Positions 57,631-64,000 of a stretch of 64,000 nucleotides of DNA are shown in pieces. The stretch is from a virus, in the IMG/VR virus record IMGVR_UViG_3300034630_000009, positions 1-64,000 of that record. One strand, given 5' to 3'. The first letter of the stretch is position 1. Every line of letters begins with the position of its first letter. The translations under genes were made by a program, and so were the position numbers. The notes beneath the pieces are model-generated. The model had not been told where the DNA came from. It worked only from the letters and a program-made list of their open reading frames with translations, and did not search any database.

Positions 57631-58467
57631 ATGCCGTATAAACTTCAAACCGCCGAAAGTATTGAAAACTACGATCGCAAAAAAGCAACGGCGATCGCCA
57701 TTTTGAAGCAACGCGCCAACACGTTGTATGGGCTACCTGTCGATCGCTTTGCCCGTAGCTGTGGTATCAGGCTCAACAAAACGTACAAGCCGAGCACGCC
57801 CTGGAGTCGTCGTTGGAGCAAGCAGCTTAAGAGTTTTGTAGCGGCGCTGACCGCCGATGGCACGATCGTGGTACAGAAAACATTTCCACTTATAACTAAC
57901 GAACCTTATCGGGTTTATTTGGCTGGCACACAACCGCCGTTTCAGATGCTGCGGAGCTACACCAGCTACAAACGAGCGCAAGGACGTGAGAGAGAAGCTC
58001 TGCCAATCCACCCTCGCTCTCTCAGGGCTGATGACCTGCAACCCAAAGAAAAGAGCATCAAACAAGCGTTGTTACAGCTAACGGAGAATGACTACGACTG
58101 GCGGAGTGTGAGCGCGATCGACGCTTTGTTGTTGGACGAGAAAATAGCAGATTACGTCATACGAGGAAGCCTTTGCCGCATTTGTCAGCATTTAGCCGCG
58201 ATCGGCGTCTTCCAACGGCAATATTTTGGCAAGGATTTAAGCTACCGCCGCACACCTGACAATGAAAAGCATTTTGACATTGGTTGTCAGGTCATCACGC
58301 TACCGGGTACCCCTTCTGAGAAATACGGCATCGTACAGGCTGTACAAGATCACCCTCTGTATCCGACCGTGCAGCAACTTACGGTGGCGTGGGAAGACGG
58401 GACCCGATCGCTCACCAGCAATGAACTAACTTATGTTTGCGTCACAGCGGAGGAGCAATCAGCATGA
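57631..58467 (+). CDS. hypothetical basic protein
   Basis: A 278-residue protein, basic in its first half (KRANTLYGLPVDRFARS, RRWSKQLKSFVAAL), with CRICQHLAAIG in the middle and a C-terminal beta-type SH3-like stretch (QVITLPGTPSEKYGIVQAVQ, LTVAWEDGTRSLTSNELTYV). Likely binds nucleic acid. It overlaps the next gene by ATGA. Confidence 0.6.
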   Translation: MPYKLQTAESIENYDRKKATAIAILKQRANTLYGLPVDRFARSCGIRLNKTYKPSTPWSRRWSKQLKSFVAALTADGTIVVQKTFPLITNEPYRVYLAGTQPPFQMLRSYTSYKRAQGREREALPIHPRSLRADDLQPKEKSIKQALLQLTENDYDWRSVSAIDALLLDEKIADYVIRGSLCRICQHLAAIGVFQRQYFGKDLSYRRTPDNEKHFDIGCQVITLPGTPSEKYGIVQAVQDHPLYPTVQQLTVAWEDGTRSLTSNELTYVCVTAEEQSA

Positions 58468-58949
58468 GAACACTACTTGACGCGCTTTATGCTGGCATTC
58501 CTGCCGCTGATCACGAGTGCTTGACTTTACTCCTGAAGCACCCGCTCATTCGCCGGGAGGCAAAGCATCATTTTGAAGCAGGGAGTCGATCGCTCCGGGG
58601 TCAACGAGAAGGATTGAGACGGGCGATCGCGTACCTCAGCATTCAAATCAGTCCGTTAGCTGAACAACGGGGCAGGCAAAAAGGGCAGAGACCAGCCAGC
58701 GCACCAAAGACAAAAGCTTTGATCACTCGGTTGCGCTCAGAAAACCGCTGGCTGTTGTCGAGTGAATTTACCAAAGAAGAGCGATCGCTGCTTGGCTCCG
58801 CTGTTTATCGCCAGCTTGTAGTCAAACGGAGGCACGCGGGTAGCACGCGGTTGCAAGAGTATGGGTTGCCTGCATGGGTAGAGACGGAAGGAGCGATCGG
58901 GTTGGAGGTAGTAGTGGCAGGAGTTGAGTCTCAGGAGGTTTCCCCATGA
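58464..58949 (+). CDS. hypothetical basic protein
   Basis: A 161-residue, Arg/Lys-rich protein (RRAIAYLSIQISPLAEQRGR, EERSLLGSAVYRQLVVKRRH). ATG 58464 overlaps the upstream stop. It could bind nucleic acid; no family recognised. It ends in an ATGA overlap with a 38-residue frame. Confidence 0.55.
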   Translation: MRTLLDALYAGIPAADHECLTLLLKHPLIRREAKHHFEAGSRSLRGQREGLRRAIAYLSIQISPLAEQRGRQKGQRPASAPKTKALITRLRSENRWLLSSEFTKEERSLLGSAVYRQLVVKRRHAGSTRLQEYGLPAWVETEGAIGLEVVVAGVESQEVSP

Positions 58950-59062
58950 AACTTACCTACTACCCCACCTACCCTCCGTTCCATCTCAAGCTGTCGCGGC
59001 TAGCGCTGCTCTGGCAAAGAGAGCACGCGGCTCAGTCCCCCGTTCAGCGACGGTCGCCATGA
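58946..59062 (+). CDS. 38-residue micro-protein
   Basis: ATG 58946 has a perfect AGGAGG 6-7 bases upstream, the strongest ribosome binding site in this region. It reads MKLTYYPTYPPFHLKLSRLA, then LLWQREHAAQSPVQ and a basic end. Its stop overlaps the next ATG as ATGA, and its start overlaps the previous stop the same way, so it may also serve to pass ribosomes down the chain. Confidence 0.5.
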   Translation: MKLTYYPTYPPFHLKLSRLALLWQREHAAQSPVQRRSP

Positions 59063-59235
59063 TGCTAGCCCTGTTAACGGCAATTTCTCTGAGCTTCACT
59101 GTCAAGTCAATGTTTGACCTCGTTGCTGCTACCAAAAGCGCGATCGCGACTCACAAAAAATGCCGCCAACTTGAACGCGAACTAGACCTAGAAACGCAGA
59201 AAGAAACCCTGGAAACGCTCTATCGCAGGTACTGA
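59059..59235 (+). CDS. small signal-anchor/coiled-coil protein
   Basis: A 58-residue protein with an N-terminal hydrophobic helix (MMLALLTAISLSFTVKSMF) and a charged coiled-coil tail (CRQLERELDLETQKETLE). It resembles spanin-like or small membrane-anchored phage proteins. It overlaps its neighbours by ATGA and TGATG. Confidence 0.55.
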   Translation: MMLALLTAISLSFTVKSMFDLVAATKSAIATHKKCRQLERELDLETQKETLETLYRRY

Positions 59236-59540
59236 TGATGTCTAAACGTTACTCAAAACCCATGCTCAAGCTCTTGCACAGATTAGGTAACTTCTTAGCA
59301 AGGCACGATCGCCTGCGTGTCATCCTCGACGACCAAAGCGGGTCGGTCTACCTGGAGCGCTATTTCTTGCTGTTTCAGGGTCGTAAAGATGGACAAAACA
59401 GCAGCAACATTCAAGAACCACCTTTTAATCTACTGCTCGTTGCCGTTCCTGTGCCTGTGCGATCTGCTCAGCCATCCATAGCCTTGTCTCTTCCTCCGTG
59501 CGGAAGCGCCGAATCGCTCCCAGCACAGGGAACCACTTGA
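59235..59540 (+). CDS. truncated YLERYFLLF-type protein
   Basis: A 101-residue frame. Residues 1-65 (RLRVILDDQSGSVYLERYFL, LFQGRK) resemble a family with YL-x-RYYL...RK...FN followed by a longer cupin-like domain. Here, after PFNLLLV, the frame runs antisense through the convergent gene and looks non-native. Probably a truncated gene. Confidence 0.4.
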   Translation: MMSKRYSKPMLKLLHRLGNFLARHDRLRVILDDQSGSVYLERYFLLFQGRKDGQNSSNIQEPPFNLLLVAVPVPVRSAQPSIALSLPPCGSAESLPAQGTT

Positions 59541-59742
59541 TATAAGCCGTAAAGGGAAGGGCAAGGATCGGATCGTGGCTGTAGTGCCCAAGCTTCTTCC
59601 CCGTTTCATCAAACACATCAGTCCACTTCCGTCGATCGCTGTCCGCCGCAAACCGTACTATAAGCCGCTCCGTCATGACATCAACCGCCCAGGTATGCGG
59701 GTGTTTATTAAAGTCCAAAAGCTCACAAATGCGTATACCCAT
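59425..59742 (-). CDS. hypothetical protein
   Basis: A 105-residue protein (MGIRICELLDFNKHPHTWAV, then RRKWTDVFDETGKKLGHYSH) ending in a helix (EEETRLWMAEQIAQAQERQR). It is convergent with, and overlaps, the truncated plus-strand gene by 116 bases. No family recognised. Confidence 0.5.
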   Translation of the reverse strand: MGIRICELLDFNKHPHTWAVDVMTERLIVRFAADSDRRKWTDVFDETGKKLGHYSHDPILALPFTAYIKWFPVLGAIRRFRTEEETRLWMAEQIAQAQERQRAVD

Positions 59743-59815
59743 GCTCGCTATATTTTCTCGCTATTCAAATCGCGATCGCACTCTTGAAACGACGGGCGAT
59801 CGCTTTTCTCAATCC

Positions 59816-60040
59816 TTAAGCTGCTACAGACTCTTCGTCAGGAATGTGGACAAGAAAATCACCTGGCTGGACTCTGTAAGCAGCGCAAATTTTATCCATT
59901 ACTGGGGCTGTAGGAACTTGCGTCGGATCGTCATACAGGTTGTACGCCGTGTTTTGAGACACGCCAATATCTTTCCAAAATCTGTATCGACTTTTCCCCA
60001 TGCCATCTACAAGTGGCTTAATGCGATTCCGAATCGCCAT
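59816..60040 (-). CDS. XRE-family regulator (second)
   Basis: A 74-residue protein of the HTH_26-type: MAIRNRIKPLVDGMGKSRYR, GVSQNTAYNLYDDP, then MDKICAAYRVQPGDFLVH. ATG 60040 has AAGGTGAG upstream; a GTG at 60052 is an alternative. It is expressed from a near-consensus promoter at 60093-60121 and probably controls the divergent replication genes. Confidence 0.75.
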   Translation of the reverse strand: MAIRNRIKPLVDGMGKSRYRFWKDIGVSQNTAYNLYDDPTQVPTAPVMDKICAAYRVQPGDFLVHIPDEESVAA

Positions 60041-60092
60041 ACGATCTCTCACCTTGCATCACCTCCTACGCATCTGTTCGTTGTTACTACTC

Positions 60093-60121
60093 ATTATATA
60101 CTGCTTGGGTTGCTATATCAA
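60093..60121 (-). promoter_or_regulatory. strong sigma70 promoter for the second XRE gene
   Basis: On the minus strand: TTGATA (60121-60116), a 17-base spacer, and perfect TATAAT (60098-60093). The start of transcription would be about 45 bases before the XRE start codon. A weaker plus-strand promoter (TTGGGT, TATAGA at 60131) overlaps it. Confidence 0.8.
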
Positions 60122-60251
60122 TCCATAACGTATAGAATAAGAGAAGGCAAGGGAAACCGAGCCTGCAAACAGATGCCAGCGCTGCCAGTTTCCGAGGCTT
60201 TCAGCGCTGGCTATCCCCAAGTCATTACGTACTCAGAGGACTGCACTAATT

Positions 60252-60650
60252 ATGGCATTATCCCCTTCTCCTGCGATCGCACCCTCTACCGCATCCCCAC
60301 AGACCGAGATACTCCAGTCTTTAGCCGTAGCCCAACGTGCGGACGAGGCGCTACGAGTTTACCGAAAAGTGGCAGCGCAGCAAGTGATCGAGACGCAGCG
60401 CGTACCAGCAAAGACAACCCCGCAGACGTTTTACATCACAGCGATCCATCCCGATCGACCTGTCGATCAAATCGAGCGCCTCACAATTCTGATGGAAAAC
60501 GAGTGGGAAGACGAGGATGCACTCATCAACCTCGTCACCAATGCATCAGGCTTCCTGGAAGTGATGCAGGCAGTACGTCAGCATCCAGAGTTCCAGAACA
60601 AGCGCTGGTGTTTTCGGGAAAGTTGGGGGGAAGGCGAGTCCCCGTTTTAG
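60252..60650 (+). CDS. hypothetical protein
   Basis: A 132-residue protein (MALSPSPAIAPSTASPQTEI, AQQVIETQRVPAKTTPQTFY, ITAIHPDRPVDQIERLTILM). Ser/Pro/Ala-rich start and an acidic end. It is divergent from the XRE gene and followed by the pentapeptide-repeat gene. No family recognised. Confidence 0.6.
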   Translation: MALSPSPAIAPSTASPQTEILQSLAVAQRADEALRVYRKVAAQQVIETQRVPAKTTPQTFYITAIHPDRPVDQIERLTILMENEWEDEDALINLVTNASGFLEVMQAVRQHPEFQNKRWCFRESWGEGESPF

Positions 60651-60754
60651 TTTTTCAAAGCGGTCTTCTGAGGCTACCGCTTCGGTTTCTTGTGCGTGTT
60701 CGGGCGTGAGCGACGACGCGATCGCCCCTTCTAATCTTGCAAAATTGAGGTTTT

Positions 60755-61609
60755 ATGCAAAAAATTGACGACCTGCGTGATGCCAACCTGAGTGGTGCCG
60801 ACCTGAGTGGTGCCAACCTGAGTGGTGCCAACCTGAGTGGTGCCAACTTGAGTGGTGCCGACCTGAGTGATGCCAACTTGCGTGGTGCCAACTTGAGTGG
60901 TGCTGACCTGAGTGGTGCCGACCTGAGTGATGCCAACCTGAGTGGTGCTGACCTGAGTGGTGCTGACCTGAGTGGTGCTGACCTGAGTGGTGCTGACCTG
61001 AGTGGTGCTGACCTGAGTGGTGCCAACCTGAGTGGTGCCAACCTGAGTGTTGCCGACCTGAGTGGTGCCAACTTGAGTGGTGCTGACCTGAGTGGTGCCG
61101 ACCTGAGTGATGCCGACCTGCGTGATGCCAACCTGAGTGATGCCAACCTGAGTGGTGCTGACCTGAGTGGTGCTGACCTGAGTGGTGCTGACCTGAGTGG
61201 TGCCAACTTGAGTGGTGCTGACCTGAGTGGTGCCAACCTGAGTGGTGCCAACCTGAGTGGTGCGATCGGTATTGGCGAGCAATCTGAATATGCTGTTGGG
61301 CTGGTGAAACAAATCGCAGAGATTGTGCTAGCCGACAACTCAAAACTACAAATGGATAAAGTGCATGTGTGCGAAACAACTCATTGCTTAGCGGGTTGGG
61401 TTTGCACACTGGATCAAACTGCCAAGACGCTAGAGCCAATTTTTGGTTGGAACGCCGCAGCTTGCTTAGCAGTGCCGATCCCTGCGTTTACAGACTTATT
61501 TTTTGCTGACAACGCCACCGCGATCGCCTTCCTTCAGAAAGTGCAGAGCGGTGCCATTGATTTGAGCCGTAGGACGATCGCGCACAAACTTGACGCAGGA
61601 GAGCAATGA
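60755..61609 (+). CDS. pentapeptide-repeat protein with C-terminal domain
   Basis: A 284-residue protein. Residues 5-170 are about 32 pentapeptides, nearly all A(N/D)LSG or A(N/D)LSD, folding into a right-handed quadrilateral beta-helix. Some such proteins mimic DNA and protect gyrase. The C-terminal 110 residues form a separate domain with [13 protein letters not shown] and [13 protein letters not shown], also found behind other cyanobacterial pentapeptide repeats. The 15-bp DNA repeats are so regular that all six frames stay open. It overlaps the next gene by ATGA. Confidence 0.85.
   Translation: MQKIDDLRDANLSGADLSGANLSGANLSGANLSGADLSDANLRGANLSGADLSGADLSDANLSGADLSGADLSGADLSGADLSGADLSGANLSGANLSVADLSGANLSGADLSGADLSDADLRDANLSDANLSGADLSGADLSGADLSGANLSGADLSGANLSGANLSGAIGIGEQSEYAVGLVKQIAEIVLADNSKLQMDKVHVCETTHCLAGWVCTLDQTAKTLEPIFGWNAAACLAVPIPAFTDLFFADNATAIAFLQKVQSGAIDLSRRTIAHKLDAGEQ
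60777..61263 (+). repeat. 15-bp tandem repeat array
   Basis: About 32 copies of GTGCCAACCTGAGTG-like 15-mers, mostly differing only at the Asn/Asp codon and at C/T wobble positions. The near-identity at the DNA level implies recent expansion by slippage or gene conversion. Confidence 0.9.
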
Positions 61610-62427
61610 GCAATTTAGCGACAGTACCAACCAGTGAAGCCTTTCATATCGATCGCGCTCAAGCAATGACGATCACAGAAAAAGTGATTGCTGAAAACGG
61701 CAATTTATATCAATTAACGGGTGGAGAACGCAAGCTTTACTACCTTGCGATGTGCGATCGTTACGGACTTGATCCTTATAGCAACCCTTTTGATTATATG
61801 AAGGGGAAAGACCGCAGCGGCAATCAAATCTTGACGCTTTATCCAAACAAGAAAGCTGCCGAACAATTTGGCTACCGGAAACGTTTGGATGTACGCATTG
61901 TAGAGAAAACAATCACCGACGGCACAGCTATTGTTACCGTTATTGTTACCGATAACAGTCGCGTGATTGAAGAGATTGGTGCTGTCGAAATTACGAGCTA
62001 TGTGAAAGCGGGTGATGCCCTCAAGAAAGCGTTAACACAAGCGAGGCGGCGCGGTATTCTTGCCTTTTGCGGGTTTTCCCCAGACGGGCATGATGACAAC
62101 GCTATCCCTTCTGAAGCGCTTGATCATGGCATTGAAGCCACAGTGGTGGATGCCGCAATTTTGAGCGAACCATCAACGTTCGATCGACAGCCAACAATGG
62201 ACGCGATTACTGCTGGAATAAAGCGCTTGGGATGGTCAAAAAAACAGGGTAGTGAGTATCTTCAGCGAGCCTACGGCAAGCCGACACGCGATCAGTTAAC
62301 CGATGCCGAGTTGACTGATTTTGCTGATTATCTCGAAAGTTTCAAAGCGCAGCCAGAAGTAGCGCAAGCAGAGTCGATCGACGTTGGAAATTCTGCTACC
62401 GCTGATGAATTTCCTGCCTTGGATTAG
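61606..62427 (+). CDS. RecT-like single-strand annealing protein (putative)
   Basis: A 273-residue protein with [40 protein letters not shown], a beta region, and [20 protein letters not shown]. The order L-x-x-C-x-x-x-GLDP...KK-x-AA-x-Q is typical of RecT/Redbeta-type annealing proteins. A C-terminal part ([20 protein letters not shown]) may bind partners. No exonuclease gene follows; an HNH nuclease does. Confidence 0.65.
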   Translation: MSNLATVPTSEAFHIDRAQAMTITEKVIAENGNLYQLTGGERKLYYLAMCDRYGLDPYSNPFDYMKGKDRSGNQILTLYPNKKAAEQFGYRKRLDVRIVEKTITDGTAIVTVIVTDNSRVIEEIGAVEITSYVKAGDALKKALTQARRRGILAFCGFSPDGHDDNAIPSEALDHGIEATVVDAAILSEPSTFDRQPTMDAITAGIKRLGWSKKQGSEYLQRAYGKPTRDQLTDAELTDFADYLESFKAQPEVAQAESIDVGNSATADEFPALD

Positions 62428-62446
62428 CCCTTTATTCCTGAGAGTC

Positions 62447-62872
62447 ATGGTTAACACGAAGTTTGGTTATGCGAAACGGGCAAGAATTTTAGCAAAGACC
62501 CAAAACCTTTGCTGGTATTGCGGTTGCGGGTTTGATGAATTGACGGACGATCTAAGTAAAGCGCCGTGTCTCGATCACGTCATACCTCAGTCAAGAGGCG
62601 GCACTCATGACGAGGAAAACTTAGTCGCATCATGCCGCCTCTGCAACGCACGTAAATCCAGCAAAAGTCTTGAAGAGTTCAGGTCAAGCCTGTACTGGAA
62701 AAACTCTGCTGAGTATCGAGCCATCTGTCGTCTTGAACAAGCAATGGAAGAAGCGTCAACGCCTTTTGATGCAGAAATTGTTAAGGCGATTGCATACCTG
62801 AAAAGCCAGATTGAGCCAATTGTTTTCTACGGCGAAACACTCACGACGATCGCGGGGAGCACTCAGCCATGA
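62447..62872 (+). CDS. HNH endonuclease
   Basis: A 141-residue protein with a zinc-bound HNH motif: NLCWYCGCGFDELTDD, LDHVIPQSRGGTHDEENLVA, SCRLCNARKSS. ATG 62447 is taken; an earlier in-frame start overlaps the annealing-protein gene by 44 bases. It may act in recombination or replication as a nicking or cutting partner. It overlaps the initiator gene by ATGA. Confidence 0.85.
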   Translation: MVNTKFGYAKRARILAKTQNLCWYCGCGFDELTDDLSKAPCLDHVIPQSRGGTHDEENLVASCRLCNARKSSKSLEEFRSSLYWKNSAEYRAICRLEQAMEEASTPFDAEIVKAIAYLKSQIEPIVFYGETLTTIAGSTQP

Positions 62873-63393
62873 AAACTCATTACGAACGCGAGCGGATTAT
62901 TTGGGATGCAGCACTATCCCCCACCGAAAAGCTGTTTTTACTTTGCCTGAATAGCTTTGTTGATTCTAAGGGTGAGTGTTTTCCTGGCAAGGAGACGATT
63001 TCGCAAATGTGTGGTGTTGACGTGCGAACGGTGACACGCATAGCACAGAGGCTCATAGAAGCTGGTGTGCTTTCAAAAGACTCCAGACGTTTAGGCAGCA
63101 GACAACAATCAAATCTTTACCGTATTCGGTTTTCTGCTATTCCGCAAAGCGCTCAAAAACCACAGATCGAAGCTGTTGATTTTCAGCAGGACATTGCGTC
63201 CAAAACTCAGCAGGACAATTTGTCACCCTCAATCAATTCTCAGCAGGACATTCGATCCACTTCAGCAGGACATTCGATCCACTTCAGCAGGACACTGTGC
63301 CACCCGATCTATCCATTGATCTATCCATTGATCTATCCAGAGAGAAAAGAGAGCGCTCCCCCGAGGTTGAACGATCGCAATCCGAACCAGTAA
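62869..63393 (+). CDS. replication initiator N-terminal part, HTH_36-like, carrying iterons
   Basis: The first 100 residues form a winged HTH of the HTH_36/O-protein kind (TEKLFLLCLNSFVDSKGECF, KETISQMCGVDVRTVTRIAQ, RLGSRQQSNLYRI). After that come QQD-containing repeats translated from DNA iterons (QQDIASKT, QQDNLSPSINS, QQDIRSTS). The repeats shift out of frame at 63263-63285, and the frame ends in a non-native AGHSIHFSRTLCHP region. It binds origin DNA and loads the helicase encoded next. Probably one half of a split gene. Confidence 0.7.
   Translation: MKTHYERERIIWDAALSPTEKLFLLCLNSFVDSKGECFPGKETISQMCGVDVRTVTRIAQRLIEAGVLSKDSRRLGSRQQSNLYRIRFSAIPQSAQKPQIEAVDFQQDIASKTQQDNLSPSINSQQDIRSTSAGHSIHFSRTLCHPIYPLIYPLIYPERKESAPPRLNDRNPNQ
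63183..63294 (+). repeat. five iterons inside the initiator gene (origin)
   Basis: TCAGCAGGACA occurs five times; CAGCAGGACA begins at 63184, 63208, 63241, 63263 and 63285. The last three are exact 22-bp repeats (TCAGCAGGACATTCGATCCA-CT). Iterons inside an initiator gene just upstream of the helicase recall the lambda O/ori arrangement. Confidence 0.85.
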
Positions 63394-63929
63394 CCCCACA
63401 GTTACCCGCTCCGAGTAGTCATGCAACCGAACCTCCCGCAGCGAGTAGCGCTGGCTCAGAGGCGAAAAATACTGCCCCGAATTTTCCGAAAAAAGAAAAA
63501 TTGAGAGATCCGATGGGCGATCGCCTTCGTGCTGGAGCCAACGTGCATCGCTATCCGGCGTTAGTCGAAGCTGGCTTTGGCGCTGTGTGGGTTGGTCCTG
63601 GGTTCCGTGATTTTGCTCCTGATGTTGTGAGGGCTGCGTGTCGTCATAAGGCTAAAAACAACTTGCCTGACGAGTACGCAGACGGACAGACCTACATTGC
63701 CAACGCTATCCGCGACGAAAACTGGGCAGCGATCGAGATGCTTGTAACGGCTGTAGAAACCCAGTCGAAGCTATCATCTGCCCCCGCCTATGAAGTCCTG
63801 CCGATCGAGCCACTTCCAGACCGGGACCCACCCCCCACGCCAGAGCAAGCCGCGCAGAAGTTGGCTCACATCAAAGCTCTGATTGCCAATGCCAACAAGC
63901 CGAAGGAATCAGCCCATGCAAGCCACTGA
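63297..63929 (+). CDS. replication initiator C-terminal part (frame-shifted half)
   Basis: A 210-residue frame from GTG 63297, preceded by AGGACACT, which could serve as a binding site. The frame is open upstream through the fifth iteron as QQDTVPPDLSIDLSIDLS, so the original gene was continuous. Pro/Ser-rich linker, then MGDRLRAGANVHRYPALVEA, FGAVWVGPGFRDFAPDVVRA, a domain found at the end of cyanobacterial HTH_36 initiators. It overlaps the helicase gene by 14 bases. Confidence 0.65.
   Translation: MPPDLSIDLSIDLSREKRERSPEVERSQSEPVTPQLPAPSSHATEPPAASSAGSEAKNTAPNFPKKEKLRDPMGDRLRAGANVHRYPALVEAGFGAVWVGPGFRDFAPDVVRAACRHKAKNNLPDEYADGQTYIANAIRDENWAAIEMLVTAVETQSKLSSAPAYEVLPIEPLPDRDPPPTPEQAAQKLAHIKALIANANKPKESAHASH
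63306..63341 (+). repeat. three 12-bp direct repeats next to the iterons
   Basis: GATCTATCCATT at 63306, 63318 and 63330 (the last ends AG). Located 10 bases after the last iteron, more A+T-rich than the flanks, a candidate duplex-unwinding element. Translated as DLSI repeats in the C-terminal initiator frame. Confidence 0.75.
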
Positions 63930-64000
63930 CCGCAACGAACTATTGCGCCTTGCCGATCGTAAGCAGCCGCAGAATATCGACGCTGAAGAAGCCATTATTG
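63916..64000 (+). CDS. replicative DnaB-type helicase (5-prime part only)
   Basis: From ATG 63916 the frame reads MQATDRNELLRLADRKQPQN then IDAEEAII and runs off the window. The PQNIDAEEAI(I/L)G signature marks the N-terminus of DnaB-like helicases. Its place behind the initiator matches lambda O-P and P22 gene 18-12 order. The catalytic domain is outside the window. Confidence 0.75.
   Translation, partial: MQATDRNELLRLADRKQPQNIDAEEAII

Noticed and set aside
59675-60709. A 344-residue plus-strand frame
   Set aside because: It runs antisense through the XRE gene and promoter and out of frame through the 132-residue gene; composition is not protein-like.
60653-61439. Long minus-strand frames across the pentapeptide gene, some His/Gly-rich, others Leu/Ala/Ser- or Thr/Val-rich
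   Set aside because: The regular 15-bp repeats keep all frames open; only the plus-strand frame has a start, an ATGA coupling and a non-repeat domain.
1-64000. tRNA, rRNA, integrase and attachment sites
   Set aside because: I looked for cloverleaf-type segments, Tyr- or Ser-recombinase motifs and flanking repeats and saw none that I could support.

Overview
The window looks like most of the genome of a long-tailed (siphovirus-type) cyanobacterial phage, prophage or phage-plasmid. The host call rests on the very frequent HIP1 octamer (GCGATCGC) and on cyanobacterial-type families: a type IV pilin-like G/H protein, a GvpU-like protein and a SigF-like sigma factor. No integrase, tRNA or rRNA gene was found. 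The first gene ends exactly at base 1 and a DnaB-type helicase gene is cut by the right end, so the replicon continues on both sides.

Region 1 (1-30.8 kb, minus strand) is one tightly overlapping late operon. In order of transcription it holds a sigma factor lacking region 4, a DNA-binding-like protein, an intrinsic terminator, terS, terL, a 1884-residue portal-MuF-ADP-ribosyltransferase fusion, a 43-residue hexapeptide mini-gene, a protease/scaffold, a cement-like protein, the major capsid protein, connector and tail-completion genes, the tail tube, a tail-chaperone pair joined by a -1 frameshift signal, the tape measure, baseplate/hub and fibre-like proteins. Inside the fibre block lie a LamG lectin and a genuine-looking type IV pilin.

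Region 2 (30.8-36.6 kb, plus strand) carries a second, diverged copy of a fibre gene, with a remnant of its partner still overlapping it by TAATG. It also has four strong hairpins, an 18-bp inverted repeat around a nested hairpin, several small membrane proteins and a second prepilin-like protein.

Region 3 (36.6-42.3 kb, minus strand) is a membrane/cell-wall module: an HTH protein, two membrane proteins, a membrane-anchored FtsK/HerA-type ATPase, two tiny membrane proteins, and one polypeptide combining an M23 peptidase, a transglycosylase and a trypsin-like protease. It could be a DNA-transfer or wall-penetration device.

Region 4 (42.3-64 kb, mostly plus strand) is the early/control region. 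A helically phased GGAAC array sits in front of a ribbon-helix-helix gene. There follow a duplicated two-gene cassette, a GvpU homologue, a Rha-type antirepressor, a lipoprotein, and an XRE repressor with a divergent promoter pair sharing one palindrome. A long run of small unknown genes comes next, then an orphan adenine methylase, a second XRE gene, a pentapeptide-repeat protein and the replication block: an annealing protein, an HNH nuclease, an initiator gene containing iterons, and the helicase. The initiator reading frame is split by its own 22-bp iteron repeats.

Likely logic: the 48.9-kb switch sets lysogeny versus early expression, the initiator, its iterons and the helicase replicate the DNA, and the sigma factor at the head of region 1 drives late genes.
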